From positions 1 through 6,768 of the forward strand of contig JAEZDP010000488.1 in the NCBI GenBank assembly GCA_023418055.1: a stretch of DNA of 6,768 nucleotides, written 5' to 3'. The notes below the pieces were generated by a model. The model saw nothing but the letters and a program-made list of their open reading frames with translations, ran no database searches and was not told the origin of the DNA. The translations under genes were made by a program, and so were the position numbers. The DNA comes from Acidobacteriota bacterium (GTDB lineage Bacteria; Acidobacteriota; Vicinamibacteria; Vicinamibacterales; Vicinamibacteraceae). Below are positions 1 through 6,211 of the stretch, in pieces (the first letter of the stretch is position 1; each line of letters begins with the position of its first letter).

Positions 1-248
1 GGGCGCGGCCGTGCTTCGTTGACGGCGATCGTGCGGCCGCCGAGGTTCGAGCCATCGAGCTGCTGAATGGCCTTGTCCGCCTCTTCGTCGGAGGCCATCG
101 AGACGAAGGCGAAGCCCCGGGGCCGTCCCGTCATCCGGTCACGCATGACCGTCACGGTGTCGACAGTCCCGACCTGCCCGAAAAGTTCCTCGAGCTCCGG
201 CTCGCTGGTCTGGAACGGAAGGTTGCCGACGAAAAGGCTCTTGGCCAC
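1..248 (-). CDS. RRM-domain RNA-binding protein (N-terminal part, truncated by window edge)
   Basis: The 82 visible codons make up nearly one complete RNA recognition motif. The RNP2 motif LFVGNL is at residues 5-10 and the RNP1 motif RGFAFVSM at residues 44-51, with the expected spacing and the usual conserved stretch after it (DEEADKAIQQLDG, then GGRTIAVNEARP). Proteins of this type are small cytoplasmic single-stranded-RNA binders. In cyanobacteria (Rbp proteins) they are often cold-induced and have a short glycine-rich tail, and any such tail here lies beyond the left edge. The start is a GTG at 248-246. It is chosen because AGGGAG lies 9 nt upstream and the RRM begins right after it, with no in-frame ATG nearby. 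The final M of RNP1, where eukaryotic RRMs have an aromatic residue, is common in bacterial members. The family is clear; the RNA target is unknown. Confidence 0.93.
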   Translation of the reverse strand, partial: MAKSLFVGNLPFQTSEPELEELFGQVGTVDTVTVMRDRMTGRPRGFAFVSMASDEEADKAIQQLDGSNLGGRTIAVNEARPR

Positions 249-257
249 GGACGTGTA

Positions 258-263
258 CTCCCT
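258..263 (-). promoter_or_regulatory. Shine-Dalgarno of the RRM gene
   Basis: AGGGAG on the minus strand, 9 nt before the GTG at 248-246. This ribosome binding site decides the non-ATG start of the RRM gene. Confidence 0.6.
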
Positions 264-310
264 GCCTGATTTCTCGAACGGCGTGCAGCCGTCCCTGCTC
301 GGAAGGCTGC

Positions 311-329
311 CGGAGCACACGGGGCTCCG
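311..329. repeat. Short inverted repeat in the RRM gene leader
   Basis: CGGAGC (311-316) and GCTCCG (324-329) are perfect inverted repeats separated by 7 nt. In RNA from either strand they can form a 6-bp GC-rich hairpin. No T-tract follows on either strand, so it does not look like a terminator. It lies within the presumed 5' leader of the RRM gene. Confidence 0.35.
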
Positions 330-350
330 CTCGAGGGCACCACGGGTCGG

Positions 351-371
351 GTCGAGTCAGGCGGGCTCGAC
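351..371. repeat. Second short inverted repeat in the RRM gene leader
   Basis: GTCGAG (351-356) and CTCGAC (366-371) form a perfect 6-bp inverted repeat with a 9-nt loop, 22 bp from the repeat at 311-329. It could be leader structure or an operator. In such GC-rich DNA a 6-bp repeat can also occur by chance. Confidence 0.3.
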
Positions 372-410
372 ACCCTTCGTACGCTGAGTCGGGCTGTTCT
401 TCCGTGCACG

Positions 411-439
411 ACGGTACCACCCGCCCTGTCCCTTGGCAA
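411..439 (-). promoter_or_regulatory. Candidate sigma-70-type promoter for the RRM gene
   Basis: On the minus strand TTGCCA (439-434, 5 of 6 matches to TTGACA) is followed after exactly 17 bp by TACCGT (416-411, 3 of 6 matches to TATAAT, with the key T, A and final T kept). Transcription would begin near position 404 and give a leader of about 155 nt before the GTG start. The -10 match is weak and chance matches are possible, so this is a candidate only. Confidence 0.3.
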
Positions 440-483
440 CAGCCCCGCGCGGCAAGCCTGGACCCGCCACGCACCAGTTGGCG

Positions 484-489
484 TAGAGT
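484..489 (+). promoter_or_regulatory. Candidate -10 element of the hydrolase gene (leaderless geometry)
   Basis: TAGAGT matches TATAAT at four of six positions, including the first T and A and the last T, and ends 7 bp before the ATG at 497. A start site at normal distance would fall on or next to the ATG, giving a leaderless mRNA. No convincing -35 box is seen at 16-18 bp, and no good Shine-Dalgarno precedes the ATG, which fits leaderless translation. Confidence 0.3.
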
Positions 490-496
490 GTCGGCC

Positions 497-2281
497 ATGC
501 TGCTTCCCTTGCTCCTCGTTGCCGCCCTGGCACAGACGGCGGCGTCGCCGGCCGCCGAGGACCGGCGCAACCGCCTGACGCCTGACACCGACACCCCCGT
601 GGTGCTGCCGGCCTTTGCGGGGCGAGCCGAGTGGGAGGCGCACCGCGACCGTGTACAGCGGCAGATCCTGCGTGCGGCCGGTCTGGACCCCATGCCAGCG
701 CGGACCCCGCTCTCGCCGCGCCGCTTCGGTCGCCTCGAGCGGAGCGGCTACACGGTCGAGAAGGTGGTGCTCGAGACCTGGCCGGGGTTCTTCCTCGCGG
801 GCAACCTGTTTCTCCCGTCTGCGCCCGGCCCTCACCCTGCCGTCGTCTCGCCTCATGGCCACTGGACGTACGGCCGCCTCGAACACAGCGCCGTGGCGTC
901 GGTACCGGCGCGCGCCCAGCAGCTCGCACGGCAGGGCCATGTGGTGTTCATCTACGATATGGTCGGGTACGCCGACACCACGCAGATCCCACACAGCTTC
1001 GGCGGCCCGGCGGAGCACCTCTGGGCCTTTGGTCCGCTCGGCCTGCAGTTGTGGAACTCGCTGCGCGTGGTGGATTTCCTCGAGTCGCTGCCGGAAGTGG
1101 ACCGCACGCGCATCGGCGCGACGGGCGCATCCGGGGGAGCGACCCAGGTGTTCCTGCTCGCAGCCGTGGACGACCGCATCGCCTACGCCGCCCCGGTGAA
1201 CATGGTGTCGGCCTACATGCAGGGGGGATCGGCCTGCGAGAACGCGCCGGGCCTGCGGCACGGGCTCTCGAACCTCGACATCATCGCGGCGATGGCGCCG
1301 CGGCCGATGCTGCTCGTCTCGGCCAGCGGCGACTGGACGCGCCACGCCCCCGACGAGGAGGTCCCAGCGATTCGACGCATCTACGACCTGTACGGCGCCG
1401 GCCAGCACCTCACCGCGCAGCACTTCGACGCCCCGCACAACTACCATCAGGGCAGTCGCGAGGCGGTCTATCAGTTCCTGAACACGCAGGCGTTCGGCCG
1501 GGCCGAGGCCGTTCGCGAGTCGGGGGTGCGCGTGGAGGCTCTGCCCGACATGCTGGCCTGGGCCGGGCAGAGCCGCCCGCCAGGTGCCGCCGATCTGCCC
1601 GCGCTCTTCCTGTCGTGGCGTGACGCCGCGCGACGACAGGCGGAGGCGACGGCCGACCCGCAGGTGCTGCGGTCGCGGCTTGCGGCCGTGACGGGGGCTG
1701 CGTGGCCCACGCCGGTGTCGAGGCGCGCCGACGGCGTCCTGACACGCGAGAGCGAGGACGACCGGGTCGCGTCGTGGTACCGCGCGGGGAAGGGGCGTCC
1801 GCTGCTCGTCGTCCATCCCGACGGGCTGGATGCCGGTCGCGCGCAGCCCGAGGTGGCCACGGCCCTCGCGCAGGGGCGCCCGGTGCTCGTGCTCCAGGTC
1901 TTCCAGACCGGCACGTCGGTGACGCCTCGTGCGCGCGAGCACCAGCACTTTCTGACCTTCAACCCGACGGACGACCAGGCGCGCATCCAGGACGTCGTCA
2001 CGGCCGTCCGCTGGCTCGGGCAGACGGTTCGCGGTCAGCCCGTTGAGGTGCAGGCCACGGGACACGCCCGGTACTGGGCCGGGCTGGCGGCCACCGTGGT
2101 GCCGGCCGGTGAGATGCACGTGTCGGGTGGCGTCGCTGACCTCGCCGGAGACGACGAGCGTCTGGTGGCCGGGTGCTACGTGCCGGGCCTGCAGCGGGTG
2201 GGAGGGATCTCGGCGCTGACGCGGGTGCTGTCGGCGGACGCCACGGGACGAGGAGGCGATGAGGGCAGGCCTGCGCGCTGA
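497..2281 (+). CDS. Secreted alpha/beta hydrolase, acetyl-xylan-esterase-like, two-domain
   Basis: The 594-residue protein starts with a hydrophobic signal peptide (residues 1-20, MLLPLLLVAALAQ then small residues) and should act in the periplasm or outside the cell. The catalytic alpha/beta-hydrolase domain covers about residues 80-340. It has an oxyanion-side HGHW at 120-123, the nucleophile elbow GASGG with Ser212, a likely acid Asp279 in SASGDWTR, and a likely catalytic His314 in APHNYH. This layout matches carbohydrate-esterase-like hydrolases that deacetylate glycans or cleave similar esters; the exact substrate cannot be read. Residues about 430-594 look like a second hydrolase fold without a serine nucleophile. 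The ATG at 497 is chosen because the signal peptide begins there. An in-frame ATG at 404 would place 31 arginine- and proline-rich residues in front and is unlikely. The gene is monocistronic as far as seen, divergent from the RRM gene and convergent with the next gene. Confidence 0.88.
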   Translation: MLLPLLLVAALAQTAASPAAEDRRNRLTPDTDTPVVLPAFAGRAEWEAHRDRVQRQILRAAGLDPMPARTPLSPRRFGRLERSGYTVEKVVLETWPGFFLAGNLFLPSAPGPHPAVVSPHGHWTYGRLEHSAVASVPARAQQLARQGHVVFIYDMVGYADTTQIPHSFGGPAEHLWAFGPLGLQLWNSLRVVDFLESLPEVDRTRIGATGASGGATQVFLLAAVDDRIAYAAPVNMVSAYMQGGSACENAPGLRHGLSNLDIIAAMAPRPMLLVSASGDWTRHAPDEEVPAIRRIYDLYGAGQHLTAQHFDAPHNYHQGSREAVYQFLNTQAFGRAEAVRESGVRVEALPDMLAWAGQSRPPGAADLPALFLSWRDAARRQAEATADPQVLRSRLAAVTGAAWPTPVSRRADGVLTRESEDDRVASWYRAGKGRPLLVVHPDGLDAGRAQPEVATALAQGRPVLVLQVFQTGTSVTPRAREHQHFLTFNPTDDQARIQDVVTAVRWLGQTVRGQPVEVQATGHARYWAGLAATVVPAGEMHVSGGVADLAGDDERLVAGCYVPGLQRVGGISALTRVLSADATGRGGDEGRPAR

Positions 2282-2292
2282 CCCCCACGCTC
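2282..2292. other. Convergent intergenic gap without an obvious terminator
   Basis: Only 11 bp separate the stop codons of the hydrolase and the minus-strand beta-sandwich gene. The nearby palindromes GCAGGCCTGC (2265-2274) and CCGCGCGG (2296-2303) lie inside the two coding ends. Neither is followed by a T-run on either strand, so no intrinsic terminator is apparent. The two transcripts may run into each other unless Rho acts. Confidence 0.4.
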
Positions 2293-2997
2293 TCACCGCG
2301 CGGACGTGACCCCGCCCTCGACCGCGACCACCCCCTCCACACGCATCGCGCGAAACTCCGCCGTGTCGTCGAAGGACCCGACGCCCACACGGCCCCACGA
2401 CAGCGTGGTGTCCTCGGCCGTCATGATCGGCGCCTCGCGCTCGTCGAAGAACACCGCGAGGCGACCGCTCCGAGGCTCCCGTTCGATTCGCGCGCGGTGC
2501 CATGCCTGATCGACGAGCGGCGCGACCGACGACGCGCTGTCGATCCGGCGCCGGTCGGCATCGGCCACCAGGAAGATGCCGTTGTGCACGTCGTCACGCA
2601 TGGCCGAGATGTGCGCGTAGTAGAACCGCGTCGGCGACTGGTACCCGGCGATGAGCAGGACGTCCCGCCTGGGTGTCACCGCGGCGCCAGGGGCGGTGGA
2701 CCGCACGTCCACCTCGACGGAGACCTCGCCGAACGCGGGCCCGTCGAGGATGGCGATCGCCGAGGGCCGCCGGATCGGCCCCGCGGGCGTGCCGGCTCGC
2801 GTCAACGTGAGCAGGCCCTTACCGATGGCCCACTGCCCGCTGCCATCGAGCCGCCAGTCGAGTGCCAGCCGCGAGGGGTCGGCAAGCACGGGTTCCAGTC
2901 GGACGCGTTCCTGCAGGCCGAGCCCCAGGACGACGAGGCAGAGGACGCTCAGGACTCCTGAGGCGTGAAGTCGGGTCATGGGGTTCGCTCGCGCCAT
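2293..2997 (-). CDS. Secreted protein, probable concanavalin-A-like beta-sandwich (LamG / DUF1080-type)
   Basis: The 234-residue protein has a signal peptide or N-terminal anchor (hydrophobic core about residues 13-28, LSVLCLVVLGLGL) and no other membrane segment. The rest reads as alternating beta-strands typical of laminin-G / concanavalin-A-like folds. An early WRLDG...GQWAIGKGLLTLTRAG stretch is followed by a 'VSVEVDVRST' strand, the block FYYAHISA...HNGIFLVADADRR (about residues 125-150), and a closing WGRVGVGSFDDTAEFRAMRVEG. Proteins of this shape bind or hydrolyse glycans (the DUF1080 / 3-keto-disaccharide hydrolase group is the closest I recognise), but I see no certain catalytic residues and do not assign an enzyme activity. 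The start is either ATG 2997 or ATG 2979. The first is kept because a -10-like hexamer sits 8 bp before it, and both give a usable signal peptide. Confidence 0.72.
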   Translation of the reverse strand: MARANPMTRLHASGVLSVLCLVVLGLGLQERVRLEPVLADPSRLALDWRLDGSGQWAIGKGLLTLTRAGTPAGPIRRPSAIAILDGPAFGEVSVEVDVRSTAPGAAVTPRRDVLLIAGYQSPTRFYYAHISAMRDDVHNGIFLVADADRRRIDSASSVAPLVDQAWHRARIEREPRSGRLAVFFDEREAPIMTAEDTTLSWGRVGVGSFDDTAEFRAMRVEGVVAVEGGVTSAR

Positions 2998-3005
2998 ACG
3001 CAGGC

Positions 3006-3011
3006 GTTACA
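3006..3011 (-). promoter_or_regulatory. Candidate -10 element of the beta-sandwich gene
   Basis: On the minus strand this hexamer reads TGTAAC (4 of 6 matches to TATAAT) and lies 8 bp before the ATG at 2997. It is the same six base pairs as the plus-strand -35 candidate GTTACA. No good -35 is seen 16-18 bp further upstream on this strand, so it is weaker than the forward promoter. Confidence 0.22.
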
Positions 3012-3034
3012 CATCGGCAGGAAGAGTCTACAGT
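3006..3034 (+). promoter_or_regulatory. Candidate promoter of the ABC export operon (leaderless geometry)
   Basis: GTTACA (3006-3011, 4 of 6 matches to TTGACA) and TACAGT (3029-3034, 4 of 6 matches to TATAAT) are separated by the ideal 17 bp. The -10 ends 6 bp before the ATG at 3041, so transcription should begin at or beside the start codon. The stretch GGAAGAG at 3020-3026 lies 14 bp from the ATG, too far for a normal Shine-Dalgarno. Confidence 0.45.
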
Positions 3035-3040
3035 GTGCCC

Positions 3041-3802
3041 ATGCCCGCCGACGGTCCGGCCGACGGTCCCGACGCCCGTGCGTTGCGCGGGTCCTCGCCT
3101 GCCGTCGTCCTGTCGGCTCGGGCGCTCACGCGTGAGTACGTGCTCGGCGAGGTGGTCGTGCACGCCCTGCGTGGCGTCGATCTCGACGTCCACGAAGGTG
3201 AATTGCTGGTGCTGCTCGGAGCGTCGGGCAGCGGCAAGTCCACGCTCCTGAACATCCTCGGCGGGCGCGATGCGCCAACTTCCGGCGACGTCGTCTACCG
3301 CGGGCAGGCGTTGACACACGCCTCCGAGCGGGCACTCACCGAATACCGCCGCCGGCACGTGGGCTTCGTCTTCCAGTTCTACAACCTCATTCCCAGCCTG
3401 ACCGCACGCGAGAACGTGGCGCTCGTCACCGAAATTGCCGACAATCCGCTGTCGCCCGACGACGCGTTGGGGCTCGTGCAGCTGGGCGATCGTCTCGATC
3501 ACTTTCCGGCCCAGTTGTCCGGGGGCGAGCAGCAGCGCGTGGCAATCGCGCGCGCCATCGCCAAGCAACCGGCCGTGCTGCTGTGTGACGAACCGACAGG
3601 CGCCCTCGACGTGACGACCGGCATCATCGTGCTCGAGGCCATCGCCCGCGTGAACGAAGACCTCGGCACCGCCACCGTACTCATCACCCACAACGCCGCC
3701 ATCGCCGCCATGGCGCACAGGGTCGTGCACCTGTCCGACGGTCACATCGCCTCGGTGACGACCAACACCAGCCGCCAGCAGCCTCGGGAGTTGTCGTGGT
3801 GA
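3041..3802 (+). CDS. ABC transporter ATP-binding protein, MacB/LolD-type
   Basis: The 253-residue cytoplasmic ATPase carries every canonical ABC motif: Walker A GASGSGKST at 60-68 (Lys66), Q-loop Gln112 in VFQFYNLIPSLT, signature LSGGEQQ at 159-165, Walker B VLLCDE at 179-184 with catalytic Glu184, D-loop GALD at 187-190, and switch His217 in LITHN. The FQFYNLIPSLTARENV stretch is characteristic of the MacB/LolD/FtsE group that partners FtsX-type permeases, so it should energise export or mechanotransmission and not nutrient uptake. The ATG at 3041 is chosen over an upstream in-frame ATG at 2978, which would run across the promoter region and into the divergent gene. About 20 residues precede the ABC fold, with an ADGP-ADGP repeat. 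Its end overlaps the permease start, showing translational coupling. Confidence 0.95.
   Translation: MPADGPADGPDARALRGSSPAVVLSARALTREYVLGEVVVHALRGVDLDVHEGELLVLLGASGSGKSTLLNILGGRDAPTSGDVVYRGQALTHASERALTEYRRRHVGFVFQFYNLIPSLTARENVALVTEIADNPLSPDDALGLVQLGDRLDHFPAQLSGGEQQRVAIARAIAKQPAVLLCDEPTGALDVTTGIIVLEAIARVNEDLGTATVLITHNAAIAAMAHRVVHLSDGHIASVTTNTSRQQPRELSW
3047..3070 (+). repeat. 12-bp tandem duplication in the ATPase N-terminus
   Basis: Two adjacent 12-bp units (3047-3058 and 3059-3070) differ only in the last base and encode ADGP twice, in a disordered-looking extension before the first beta-strand of the ABC domain. Being 12 bp long it keeps the frame, and it is probably neutral. Confidence 0.6.
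3786..3790 (+). promoter_or_regulatory. Shine-Dalgarno of the permease gene, inside the ATPase gene
   Basis: GGGAG lies 5 bp before GTG 3796 and 8 bp before GTG 3799. The second spacing is closer to optimal and gives the classic 4-bp GTGA stop/start overlap, so the true start may be 3799. Confidence 0.5.
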
Positions 3803-6210
3803 GTCCCGGGCGTTCGGCTGCGCGGCCGCGCCTGCTCGTGCGCCTGCTGAGCCCCCTGCATCGCAAGGTGGTGCGCGACCTCTGGAGCATGCGGGGCCAG
3901 GCCCTCGCCATCGCCCTGGTGATGGCTGCCGGCGTGGCGATGTGCGTCATGTATCTCTCGGCGTTCGACTCGCTGCAGCGCACGGCGTCGCGCTACTACG
4001 AGCGCCAGCGCTTCGCCGATGTCTTCGTCTCGTTGACGCGCGCACCCAACCACCTGGTGTCGCGGCTGGCGGCCATTCCCGGTGTGGACACCGTACACAC
4101 GCGTGTCGTCGTGGACGTCACGCTGGACGTACCTGGCATGACCGAGACCGCGGAGGGCCGGCTCGTGTCGCTGCCGGCCGGAGGACGCCCTCCGCTCAAC
4201 GACCTGTTCCTCCGTAGCGGCCGCTGGATTGATGCCACGCGCCCGGACGAGGTCATGGCCAGCGAAGCCTTCTGCCGTGCGCACGGGCTGCAGCCGGGTG
4301 ATCGGGTGGATGCGGTCGTCAACGGCCGACGCCGGTCGCTGGTGATCGTCGGCATCGCGTTGTCGCCAGAGTTCGTGTACGTCATGCGGCCGGGCGCGCT
4401 CATCCCCGACGACCGCACCTTCGGCATCCTGTGGATGTCGCATGCGGCGCTGGCCAGTGCGTTCGACATGGAGGGAGGGTTCAACGACCTCGTCGCCACG
4501 CTGACCGAGCCGCAGGCCGAAGCGCACGTGCTCGCCGAACTCGACCGCCTGCTCGAACCCTACGGGGGGTTCGGCGCCGTGCCGCGGGCCCGCCAGCTCT
4601 CGAACTGGACCATCGAGAACGAGTTTGCGCAGCTGCGGAGTTTCGGCGTCCTGCTGCCGATGATCTTCCTGGCCGTCGCAGCGTTCGTCCTGAACGTGGC
4701 GATGACGCGCGCGGTGGCACTGCAACGTCCGCAGATCGCGACGCTCAAGGCCATCGGCTATCACAACGGGGCGATCGCCCGGCACTACCTCGCCTGGGCG
4801 CTGGCCATAGCGTGCGGCGGTGCACTGCTGGGCCTCGCGGCCGGGTCCTGGCTCGGCGCGATGATCGTCGAGATGTACAACGAGTACTTCCGCTTCCCCG
4901 TGCTGGAGTTCCGGCTGTCGGCAGGGGTGACCGCGCTGGCCATCGTTGGCACGCTCGGGGCCGCCGCCGCGGGCGCCTGGGGCGCGGTGCGGCGTGCCGT
5001 GCGGATTGCCCCCGCCGAGGCGATGCGACCGGAGGCACCTGCCAGGTACCGTCACAGCTTCATCGAGGCGCCGGTGCTGCGTCCGCTGCTGTCGACCGCC
5101 ACGCGGATGGTGCTGCGCAACCTCCAGCGCCAGCCTGTCCGTACGCTGACGTCCGTGGCGGGCATGGCATCGGCCGTGGCCATCCTGCTCGTCGGCTTCA
5201 CGATGGTGGACGCGATCTCGGTGCTCATCAACACCCTCTTCGGGTCGGCGCAGCGGCACGATCTTGCCGTGACGTTCGTCGAACCGCAGTCGGCCGCCGC
5301 GCGGCATGCGATGCGCCGGCTGCCCGGGGTGCTGCAGGTGGAGTCGATGCGTGCCGTCGCCGTGCGGCTGCGGGTGGGACACCGCGAGCGCACGGTGTCG
5401 CTGCTCGGACTGGACGCCGACCCGCAACTCAATCGCATCGTGAGTCTCGACGGCCGGGTACAGCGCCTGCCGCCCGGAGGGGTGGTGCTGTCGTCCACGC
5501 TCGCCAGTGCGCTGCGCATTCAGGCCGGCGAGACCTTGCGCGTGGAGATGCTCGAAGGCCAGCGCCCGGTCCACCAGCTGCACGTCGCGGCCACCGTTGA
5601 CGATGCGCTGGGCCTGTCGGCGTACATGGAACGCCAGGCCCTCAACAGGCTGCTGCGCGAAGGGTCGACGACCTCGGGCGCGTATCTGCTGGTGGACGAC
5701 GCGCGTCTGGACGACCTGCACCGTGCGCTCAAGCAGACGCCCGCGGTGGCCGGCGTGGCGCTGACCGCACGGGCGCTGCGCAACTTCCGCGAGATCGTCG
5801 CCCAGAACCTCGCGGTCACCATCTCGATGAACGTCGTGTTTGCCGGCATCATCGCGTTTGGCGTCATCTACAACGCGGCCCGCATCTCGCTGGCCGAACG
5901 CAGCCGCGAGCTGGCGAGCATGCGGGTGCTGGGCTTCACGCGACAGGAGGTGTCGATGATTCTGCTGGGCGAACTGGCGGTGCTGACGGTGCTGGCCCTG
6001 CCGGGCGGCCTGGTGGCAGGCGAGGCACTGTGCCGGGTGATCGCCACCAGCTTCAGCAGCGAGGTCTTCAGAATTCCGCTCGAGGTGTCGCCTCGCATGG
6101 CGTCCTGGGCCGTGCTGACCACGCTTGCCGCCAGCGCGCTGTCAGGCCTCGTCGTCCGGCGTCGGCTCGACCACCTCGACATGATCGAGGTGTTGAAGGC
6201 GGGGGGCTGA
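3796..6210 (+). CDS. FtsX/MacB-family ABC transporter permease, eight-helix
   Basis: The inner-membrane permease has 804 residues counted from GTG 3796; GTG 3799 is equally possible. It has two FtsX-type halves. Helix 1 is at about 36-57, followed by a large periplasmic domain (about 58-275, MacB-PCD-like) and helices at about 281-302, 331-358 and 374-398. The second half repeats this with a helix at about 450-478, a periplasmic domain (480-670) and helices at about 672-697, 722-748 and 768-789. Each half has the cytoplasmic coupling motif after its second helix: RPQIATLKAIGY at 311-322 and SRELASMRVLGF at 703-714. MacB itself has one such half and acts as a dimer, while this longer type occurs in YbbP-like and DevC/HlyD-linked exporters. 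It overlaps the ATPase gene by 4-7 bp and ends 1 bp before the adaptor gene, so the three form one operon and probably one export complex. The substrate is unknown. Confidence 0.93.
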   Translation: MVSPGRSAARPRLLVRLLSPLHRKVVRDLWSMRGQALAIALVMAAGVAMCVMYLSAFDSLQRTASRYYERQRFADVFVSLTRAPNHLVSRLAAIPGVDTVHTRVVVDVTLDVPGMTETAEGRLVSLPAGGRPPLNDLFLRSGRWIDATRPDEVMASEAFCRAHGLQPGDRVDAVVNGRRRSLVIVGIALSPEFVYVMRPGALIPDDRTFGILWMSHAALASAFDMEGGFNDLVATLTEPQAEAHVLAELDRLLEPYGGFGAVPRARQLSNWTIENEFAQLRSFGVLLPMIFLAVAAFVLNVAMTRAVALQRPQIATLKAIGYHNGAIARHYLAWALAIACGGALLGLAAGSWLGAMIVEMYNEYFRFPVLEFRLSAGVTALAIVGTLGAAAAGAWGAVRRAVRIAPAEAMRPEAPARYRHSFIEAPVLRPLLSTATRMVLRNLQRQPVRTLTSVAGMASAVAILLVGFTMVDAISVLINTLFGSAQRHDLAVTFVEPQSAAARHAMRRLPGVLQVESMRAVAVRLRVGHRERTVSLLGLDADPQLNRIVSLDGRVQRLPPGGVVLSSTLASALRIQAGETLRVEMLEGQRPVHQLHVAATVDDALGLSAYMERQALNRLLREGSTTSGAYLLVDDARLDDLHRALKQTPAVAGVALTARALRNFREIVAQNLAVTISMNVVFAGIIAFGVIYNAARISLAERSRELASMRVLGFTRQEVSMILLGELAVLTVLALPGGLVAGEALCRVIATSFSSEVFRIPLEVSPRMASWAVLTTLAASALSGLVVRRRLDHLDMIEVLKAGG

Positions 6211-6211
6211 C

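Noticed and set aside
311..371. Inverted repeats as an intrinsic terminator
   Set aside because: Stems are only 6 bp and no T-run follows on either strand; no gene ends nearby.
67..387. A 106-codon plus-strand frame at the left end
   Set aside because: Most of it lies opposite the RRM gene, whose RNP1 and RNP2 motifs prove the minus-strand reading. The rest has no features and no ribosome binding site.
404..496. Extension of the hydrolase to the in-frame ATG at 404
   Set aside because: It would bury the signal peptide behind 31 Pro/Arg-rich residues and cover the candidate -10 element.
152..2503. A 783-codon open frame on the minus strand opposite the hydrolase gene
   Set aside because: It has arginine- and histidine-rich, low-complexity composition, no recognisable domain and no start signal. 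It runs through the hydrolase, part of the beta-sandwich gene and the intergenic region, which is typical of antisense frames in very GC-rich DNA.
2497..2961. Plus-strand frames opposite the beta-sandwich gene
   Set aside because: The minus-strand product has a signal peptide and ordered beta-strand blocks; the plus-strand products are Arg/Asp-rich and have no recognisable features.
2978..3040. Extension of the ABC ATPase to the upstream in-frame ATG at 2978
   Set aside because: It would add 21 residues unlike the family's N-terminus, overlap the divergent gene and cover the best promoter in the window.
4179..4189. Inverted GGAGG/CCTCC repeat within the permease gene
   Set aside because: It is short, lies inside a coding region with normal codon use, and is expected by chance at this GC content.
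3742..5721. A 659-codon open frame on the minus strand opposite the permease gene
   Set aside because: Its composition is dominated by R, H, Q and G with no motif, and it lies opposite a gene with clear helices and domains. It is a shadow frame.
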